Shown: piece by piece, positions 6,827 to 10,495 of the stretch | Numbering within the stretch: position 1 is the first letter of the stretch | How the letters are laid out: each line of letters starts with the position of its first letter | NCBI GenBank assembly: GCA_944391635.1 | Contig: CALXUL010000363.1 | Coordinates: 1 to 10,495, forward strand | Source: an uncultured Clostridia bacterium | GTDB taxonomy: Bacteria; Bacillota; Clostridia; UBA1381 | Reading direction: 5' to 3' | DNA: 10,495 nucleotides | Notes under the pieces: generated by a model | The model's input: the letters and a program-made list of their open reading frames with translations, nothing else | The model's database searches: none | Told to the model about the DNA's origin: nothing | Position numbers and translations under genes: made by a program

Positions 6827-6847
6827 TCATGAAAGGCTGAATGACAA

Positions 6848-7444
6848 ATGATAGAGCTGATTAAACAAATAAGCGACCTTGGATGGAGCTATGTGCTTAT
6901 ATGCTTCTTTCTTGTCATCTGTATTATTGTTACATTTATCTCTGGATATAGAAAGGTGCTGTCGGCTCTCGGGCTACGCAGCACCAGAAGTATCCATCAG
7001 GAAGAGGTAGATAACAAGATTGCAGACATGCAGTCTCAGATAGACAATATAAATCTAAAGATGAAGCAATACCAAAACTCCATTATTTCAAAGCAGGAAG
7101 AATATCATGAACAGTCTATACATATCCGAAATAATTTGGACGCAAAGCAAAATGAATTGAAAGATGATATACATGGTGTAAAAGCTCTTATTGAAGAGTT
7201 TATGGATACGCAGAACCAGACAACCGTTGCAATGCTTAGAAGCTCATTATGGAGACTACACAAGGATTTTGTTACGCAGGGATATGTTACTCCAGACGGG
7301 CTGAAGACATTTATGGAAATGGGTAAAGTGTACGAGAAAGCAGGCGGAGACGATATATACCATGAAAAGCTGCAGCCAGAGGTTGAGGCATTAGATATCC
7401 ATTATCCAAATGGAAGCATTTATAATCCGGAAACTGATTCATAA
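6848..7444 (+). CDS. TM plus coiled-coil phage protein, function unknown
   Basis: A 198-residue protein with one membrane segment near residues 12-33, a long coiled coil (about 50-120, KIADMQSQIDNINLKMKQYQ and onward) and a C-terminal block RSSLWRLHKDFVTQGYVTP followed by FMEMGKVYEKAGGDD (131-168). I recall this C-terminal block from uncharacterised Clostridia phage proteins near lysis genes. The membrane anchor plus coiled coil points to a structural or envelope-associated role, perhaps together with the holin, but no function can be assigned. Its site is modest (AAAGG at about 6832-6836, 11 bases from the ATG), which suggests lower expression than its neighbours. It starts 21 bases after the preceding stop. 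Confidence 0.7.
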   Translation: MIELIKQISDLGWSYVLICFFLVICIIVTFISGYRKVLSALGLRSTRSIHQEEVDNKIADMQSQIDNINLKMKQYQNSIISKQEEYHEQSIHIRNNLDAKQNELKDDIHGVKALIEEFMDTQNQTTVAMLRSSLWRLHKDFVTQGYVTPDGLKTFMEMGKVYEKAGGDDIYHEKLQPEVEALDIHYPNGSIYNPETDS

Positions 7445-7476
7445 TAGCGGTTTATCTTGTGGGTGTGAAACCGCTA
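7445..7476 (+). repeat. intergenic stem-loop without U-tract
   Basis: A perfect 9-bp inverted repeat, TAGCGGTTT/AAACCGCTA, with a 14-base loop. It begins right after the stop of the coiled-coil gene and ends 11 bases before the ribosome binding site of the next gene. It is followed by AATTATATT, not a U-run, so it is more likely an mRNA stability or processing element than a strong terminator. Confidence 0.6.
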
Positions 7477-7500
7477 AATTATATTCGGGAGGGAATGACA

Positions 7501-7788
7501 ATGTATAGAATTATGATAGCGCAGTCTAAGCGTGACAATTTCGCAAGCCTGTATCAGTATCTGACAACCAACGTTGACGGAGAGGTCTCTCCGCTTGAAC
7601 TTGAAAGCAAGGAAGAGCTTGACGCAAGGATTGAAAAGATGCTGAATGAGGATGGGTATTCAAAAGATGATTTCATAGTAGTTGAGGTCGTTGATTATAC
7701 GATTGATGCTACATCTTATACAGACGAATCTACTGATGACGTTTCAGAAGGTTCTTCTGATAACGACGCAGAAAGCGGTACTGTATAA
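7501..7788 (+). CDS. small acidic phage protein, function unknown
   Basis: A 95-residue protein. The start at 7501 is preferred because GGGAGGG at 7487-7493 is 7 bases upstream; an in-frame GTG at 7459 would lie inside the stem-loop. The first half looks folded (MYRIMIAQSKRDNFASLYQYL ... ARIEKMLNEDGYSKDDFIVVEVVDY) and the last 25 residues are Asp/Ser/Glu-rich and probably disordered (DESTDDVSEGSSDNDAESGTV). No family is recognised. It is the last gene of the rightward operon. Confidence 0.65.
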   Translation: MYRIMIAQSKRDNFASLYQYLTTNVDGEVSPLELESKEELDARIEKMLNEDGYSKDDFIVVEVVDYTIDATSYTDESTDDVSEGSSDNDAESGTV

Positions 7789-7892
7789 CGTTTAGGCGAC
7801 AAGCCTGCCGAGTGACGGTTCTGACTCGTTAAAAATTGACCGAGTGCATGATGATGCAGCTATGCATCGGTAAATAAAGTAGCATCGCATGT
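7789..7892 (+). ncRNA. structured 3' region of the rightward operon
   Basis: No gene lies between the acidic protein and the terminator. Three short hairpins are visible: AGGC/GCCT (7794-7806), CGAGT/ACTCG (7809-7828) and GATGCA/TGCATC around GCTA (7853-7868). With the terminator just downstream this gives a compact transcript tail of about 140 bases. It could be a 3'-UTR-derived small RNA or simply a structured tail. I match it to no known RNA family. Confidence 0.35.
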
Positions 7893-7932
7893 AGGCGAGC
7901 TGAATCTTTTTTGGTTCGGCTCGCCTTTTTTT
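7893..7932 (+). terminator. strong terminator closing the lysis operon
   Basis: Stem GGCGAGCTGAA/TTCGGCTCGCC (7894-7904 with 7915-7925, one T-G wobble) followed by seven T at 7926-7932. It lies 10 bases from the stop of the convergent minus-strand gene. The U-run is only on the plus side, so it mainly stops rightward transcription. Confidence 0.9.
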
Positions 7933-7942
7933 GCGCAAATCA

Positions 7943-8665
7943 TTATGATATAATATTTATATTATCGAACGTCTTTGGGTCAACGACTATCTCATCCTCA
8001 TCTCTGGAGTTGAAATACGCAAGTACATTTTGCTTATCAGCTATAGCAGACTGTACGTAACCTATATTATTATTTTTATCAAATCTATGGGAAAACCATT
8101 CTGCTTTGCTTTTGCTTTTAGTCCACGATAATCCATTTGGGTTTCTTCCGATAGCTACGCCCCGATAAACAGTAAATTTATCCGGTAAGGATTTGTATAC
8201 TTCATACTCTTCTTCATCCATCAGTAATTTTTTATTTGCATTTTTAAACCATCTGACTATCATAGGAAGTTTCACATTGTTATCCTGATTTGGATTTTCA
8301 CTTGTCGTCCATGCATCTGCAAGTAATTCGCTCATATCATTACAAGACAGGAATGGTTCCGCGAATTTGAGAAATGTCAATTTATATGATTTTCTTACGA
8401 TACAGTATAATTCATTTATAGTTGTCGAAGATTTAATTCTTTTTAAAAAGCTATCACGTACTAATTGTAGATTATCATCATTATTATAAAAATCTACTAT
8501 TTTACCATTATCTCCATCAGAAATTCCTGCTATTGTACTTTCAAAAACTGGGTGTATAATGGCAAACTGTGGCGGTATACCATCTACCACTTCATAGTCT
8601 GTATAAAGAAACGAAATCACTAAATCAGATATTTCTTTTAAATTTGTCTCTTTCCTCACTGTCAT
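7943..8665 (-). CDS. probable ADP-ribosyltransferase-fold protein (phage cargo)
   Basis: A 240-residue protein on the minus strand, with AGAGGAGT just upstream of its ATG. The N-terminal 150 residues are mostly helical and unrecognised. The C-terminal third carries a pattern of R-S-E class ADP-ribosyltransferases: VYRGV (Arg168), GLSWTKSKSKAEWFS (Ser180-Trp-Thr, the S-T-S-like element), and RDEDEIVV with an ExE pair Glu223/Glu225. Such enzymes move ADP-ribose from NAD onto proteins or nucleic acids. There is no signal peptide, so it would act inside the host or on phage components. It is a single gene, convergent with the lysis operon and next to the attachment region, a typical place for lysogeny-expressed cargo. 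No obvious antitoxin partner is present. The fold is inferred from motifs only; the target is unknown. Confidence 0.6.
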   Translation of the reverse strand: MTVRKETNLKEISDLVISFLYTDYEVVDGIPPQFAIIHPVFESTIAGISDGDNGKIVDFYNNDDNLQLVRDSFLKRIKSSTTINELYCIVRKSYKLTFLKFAEPFLSCNDMSELLADAWTTSENPNQDNNVKLPMIVRWFKNANKKLLMDEEEYEVYKSLPDKFTVYRGVAIGRNPNGLSWTKSKSKAEWFSHRFDKNNNIGYVQSAIADKQNVLAYFNSRDEDEIVVDPKTFDNINIIS

Positions 8666-8685
8666 ACTCCTCTAATATAACTTTA

Positions 8686-8712
8686 CAAAAAGGGGCGGTA
8701 TTACCCGCCCCT
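8686..8712 (-). terminator. minus-strand terminator upstream of the ART-like gene
   Basis: A perfect 8-bp stem AGGGGCGG/CCGCCCCT with a 6-base loop. On the minus strand it is followed by five T (complement of 8687-8691). It would stop leftward transcription from the integrase, or, if the promoter of the ART-like gene lies to its right, act as a leader attenuator for that gene, whose start is 21 bases beyond. Confidence 0.75.
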
Positions 8713-8717
8713 ATACT

Positions 8718-8743
8718 TACTGTATATGTGTAAATTGATACTG
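8718..8743. repeat. left copy of a 26-bp inverted repeat bracketing att and int
   Basis: The reverse complement of 8718-8743 matches 10344-10369 at 25 of 26 positions; the only difference is C against T at 10353. The sequence begins TACTGTATATGTGTAAATTG. This copy lies 53-78 bases upstream of the ART-like start codon, to the right of the minus-strand terminator. Confidence 0.85.
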
Positions 8744-8835
8744 CGTCTAATTTATTGCGTAAACTTCGCTGAAGGGAACTGAATCTTATCATACGCAATT
8801 CCCTACGCAAATTTGACGCAAAACGCTGTGATACT

Positions 8836-8865
8836 TTACGATAAATTATGATAGTTTATGATAGT
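8836..8865. repeat. three tandem 10-bp repeats, candidate Xis or regulator site
   Basis: TTACGATAAA at 8836-8845 is followed by two identical copies of TTATGATAGT at 8846-8855 and 8856-8865. The 10-bp period keeps every copy on the same DNA face, as with cooperative DNA-bending proteins such as excisionases. The 9-mer TATGATAGT recurs inverted at 10399-10407 beyond the integrase start. Confidence 0.6.
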
Positions 8866-8895
8866 ATACTCAACATACACATTGTACACGAACCA

Positions 8896-8927
8896 TTGAA
8901 AACACACTGAGTTTCAAGTGTTTTCAA
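8896..8927. other. 10-bp inverted repeat, candidate attP core
   Basis: TTGAAAACAC (8896-8905) and GTGTTTTCAA (8918-8927) are perfect inverted copies separated by 12 bases. They lie between the two groups of TTTACGCAA repeats. Core sites of tyrosine integrases are imperfect inverted repeats around a short overlap, so this is the best core candidate in the window. The host-matching overlap cannot be identified without the bacterial site. Confidence 0.4.
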
Positions 8928-9107
8928 GGTCTTTCAGATTTACTTAGCCGAGGTACTTACATCCCGGCCTGAATTGCGAAGTATTTTGAAACTATGTTGC
9001 GCATCAATGGATTTCGGCTATTACCAATATCCCTTTACGCAACTTTTACGCAATCAGTTCTTTATATATTTAAGTGCTTCTCTTTTAATTCGCACGCAAT
9101 TCCTAGT

Positions 9108-10316
9108 TTACGCAATCCCCGTTTCAAGGAAATTCCCGACCTTAGCTACTTCTCTTTGTCGTAAATCTTCAAGTACATGTGTGTACGATACCGTAGTTGA
9201 ATAATTTGCATGACCCATAATACTCTGTACAAACAGTGGGTCAAGTCCTTTTTCAAAACAACGAGTTGCAAATGTGTGACGAAATGCATGTGGATGAAGA
9301 TGCTCAAATAATACAGGTTCTCTGTTCTCTCTAAACGCCTTGCTTATTTCCTTTAGATTAATATTTTGGACAACTTTGTTAATATCATGCACAATAACAT
9401 ATCTTGTAACAGGAGACCCGACTGTACTTGTAAATACCAAGTCTCCAAGTTCTGGTCTTGCTCTCCATCTATCACCAAGTTTTTTCTTGTACATATCCTG
9501 CTTTTTCTTCCAGTTCCTAAAGCATTCTTCCGTCTCACCGAAGAACGGAATTGCTCTATAAGAATTTGCAGTTTTTGGCGTTGTCAGTTCTTCAACCTTT
9601 CTTCCATCTATATACGCCGTCGTCATGGAGCGATTGATATTAATCACTTTGTTTTCAAAATCTACATCTCTCCACTGCAATCCAGAAAATTCTCCAATAC
9701 GCATCCCTGTTAAAAGCAAAATCTTATACGCTTCATAATAGTATCGGTTTTTAACCTCTTCTAAGAACAATTCTTGTTCCCACATCTTCATTACACGTCG
9801 TTCCCGCCTGATATTAGCGTTTTGGATTTTTATTCCGACACATGGATTCGTACTTATTATATGGTTGACAATAGCAATCTCCATACATTCATACACTATG
9901 CCAAGAGCTTCCTTTATTGACCTGTCCGTGTAGCCGCTCTCAATTAGTTCTGCAGTAGCGCTTTGCATGTGCATTTGTGATATGTCTTCCATTTTCTTGT
10001 CATGCAGAATTTTACAGTATGTGTTTCTGACTTTTCTGTCGTAAGTCTTTCTACTCACATCTGATTTAAGTTGTGGAGATTTACATTTCTCGAACCATTC
10101 TGCATACCATTCTCCGAATGTAACATTTGGTCGTATATTCTTTTCGTCACGCAGCACTTTTGCCTTTTCAATCTCAAAGGCTTTCTTCAGTGCTGTAAGG
10201 TTCATATCATATATATCAATTTTTACGCCGTTGATAACGGCTCTTGCTTCGTATCTACCATCCTTTCTTTGGCTGAGTCCTTTACCAAGTTCTTTACCAT
10301 TTAAGTCTTTTCCCAT
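9108..10316 (-). CDS. int: tyrosine integrase, Tn916/phage type
   Basis: A 402-residue site-specific recombinase that integrates and excises the phage. I choose the ATG at 10316 (MGKDLNGKELGKG); an upstream in-frame TTG at 10322 is too close to AAAGGA to use it. Residues about 8-58 are an arm-binding N-terminal domain (GLSQRKDGRYEARAVING), 65-165 a SAM-like core-binding domain, and 180-395 the catalytic domain. Visible catalytic residues are Arg206 in LLTGMRIGE, Lys248 in TTPK, His343 and Arg346 in HPHAFRHTFATR, His369 in IMGHA, and nucleophile Tyr378 in VSYTHV. The set is complete, so it should be active. It is transcribed toward the attachment region, as in lambda. No excisionase gene is found between it and the window end. 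Confidence 0.95.
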   Translation of the reverse strand: MGKDLNGKELGKGLSQRKDGRYEARAVINGVKIDIYDMNLTALKKAFEIEKAKVLRDEKNIRPNVTFGEWYAEWFEKCKSPQLKSDVSRKTYDRKVRNTYCKILHDKKMEDISQMHMQSATAELIESGYTDRSIKEALGIVYECMEIAIVNHIISTNPCVGIKIQNANIRRERRVMKMWEQELFLEEVKNRYYYEAYKILLLTGMRIGEFSGLQWRDVDFENKVININRSMTTAYIDGRKVEELTTPKTANSYRAIPFFGETEECFRNWKKKQDMYKKKLGDRWRARPELGDLVFTSTVGSPVTRYVIVHDINKVVQNINLKEISKAFRENREPVLFEHLHPHAFRHTFATRCFEKGLDPLFVQSIMGHANYSTTVSYTHVLEDLRQREVAKVGNFLETGIA

Positions 10317-10343
10317 AATCAATATTCCTTTCCATATTGACTA

Positions 10344-10369
10344 CAGTATCAACTTACACATATACAGTA
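10344..10369. repeat. right copy of the 26-bp inverted repeat, upstream of int
   Basis: The partner of 8718-8743, inverted, with one mismatch. It lies 28-53 bases upstream of the integrase ATG, in the region where its promoter must be. Read on the minus strand it contains TACTGTA twice, start to start 21 bases apart (two helical turns); the left copy keeps the first and has TACTGCG for the second. This suggests binding of a dimeric or cooperative regulator. Confidence 0.85.
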
Positions 10370-10400
10370 CACCAATCTATACGAAAAATCAATGGCTAAC

Positions 10401-10420
10401 TATCATATAGGGATATGATA
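10401..10420. promoter_or_regulatory. palindromic operator candidate upstream of int
   Basis: A perfect 8-bp inverted repeat TATCATAT/ATATGATA with a 4-base AGGG spacer. It lies 85-104 bases upstream of the integrase ATG. The size and symmetry are those of a helix-turn-helix repressor operator. The half-site extends the TATGATAGT element seen at 8846-8865. The rest of 10317-10495 holds no credible gene. Confidence 0.5.
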
Positions 10421-10495
10421 CTTTGCACATCTGTTAAGGTAATCATCAAATTTATTTTTATTTACAAATAGCCTATTCCCGAGAGTTATTGTAAA

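Larger units (their letters stand above)
8754..9116. repeat. TTTACGCAA repeat array, candidate integrase arm-type sites
   Basis: Non-coding DNA between the ART-like gene and the integrase holding eight copies of an (TTT)ACGCAA motif: 8754-8763 (inverted, ATTGCGTAAA), 8792-8799, 8804-8810, 8816-8822 (GACGCAA), 9034-9042, 9045-9053, 9094-9100 and 9107-9116. They fall in two groups either side of a central 210 bp, with spacings of 11-12 bases inside the sub-clusters. The last copy overlaps the integrase stop codon. Arrays of short direct repeats flanking a core are typical arm-type binding sites of tyrosine integrases (lambda, Tn916). A site role is inferred; the repeats themselves are seen. Confidence 0.7.

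Noticed and set aside
7789..7892. tRNA or known riboswitch in the hairpin-rich stretch
   Set aside because: No cloverleaf, no CCA end and no recognised riboswitch core.
8625..8810. Minus-strand open frame over the ART-like gene start
   Set aside because: It spans the terminator and the 26-bp repeat, has no ribosome binding site and no recognisable composition.
8754..9116. CRISPR array
   Set aside because: Repeats are only 7-10 bases, irregularly spaced and without unique spacers of uniform length; no cas genes.
8974..9204. Plus-strand open frame across the repeat array and int end
   Set aside because: It is antisense to int and made mostly of the repeat region; no ribosome binding site.
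1..10495. Variable repeat partner of the TR inside the window
   Set aside because: I looked for a second copy of the RSP...GVCP segment on both strands. Only the TR itself and a 10-base match at 2605-2614 were found, so the VR must be outside.

Overview
The window looks like part of a temperate tailed-phage genome (or prophage) from a low-GC Firmicute, most likely a gut Clostridium/Lachnospiraceae-type host. The reasons are AT-rich sequence, strong AGGAGG-type ribosome binding sites, a lysozyme/NlpC-P60/SH3b endolysin, a holin-like cassette and a Tn916-type tyrosine integrase. The host assignment is inference from gene content; no rRNA or tRNA is present.

Layout. 1-603 is the 3' part of a first reverse transcriptase (RT1). 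518-1354 holds two small genes of the kind found behind tail-fibre genes. 1405-3892 is a recognisable diversity-generating retroelement (DGR). It has an Avd-like accessory gene that appears to carry two Avd-like domains, a non-coding template repeat (TR, about 2222-2340) rich in AAC/AAT codons, a hairpin-containing spacer, and a complete second reverse transcriptase (RT2). The variable repeat (VR) that the TR would rewrite is not in the window. It should lie in a tail-fibre or receptor-binding gene, probably left of position 1. 3928-7788 is the lysis region: a PF06541-like four-helix membrane protein, a terminator, a multidomain endolysin with a convincing internal start, a two-TM protein, a holin-like protein, a TM/coiled-coil protein and a small acidic protein. 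It closes with a structured 3' RNA region and a strong terminator at 7893-7932.

From 7943 onwards the genes are on the minus strand. The first is a probable ADP-ribosyltransferase-fold cargo gene. Next comes about 390 bp of non-coding DNA packed with TTTACGCAA repeats, tandem 10-mers and inverted repeats, most simply an integrase attachment region. The integrase follows. A 26-bp near-perfect inverted repeat brackets the attachment region and the integrase, and an 8+8 palindrome lies upstream of the integrase.

How it fits together. The DGR would diversify an adhesion protein during phage growth, the lysis cassette releases progeny, and the integrase with its attachment DNA sets lysogeny. The ADP-ribosyltransferase-like gene sits in the classical moron position. 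The most unusual features are two divergent DGR-type RTs within 4 kb, the two-domain Avd-like protein, the altered SQ motif of RT2, the dual-start endolysin and the repeat architecture around the integrase.
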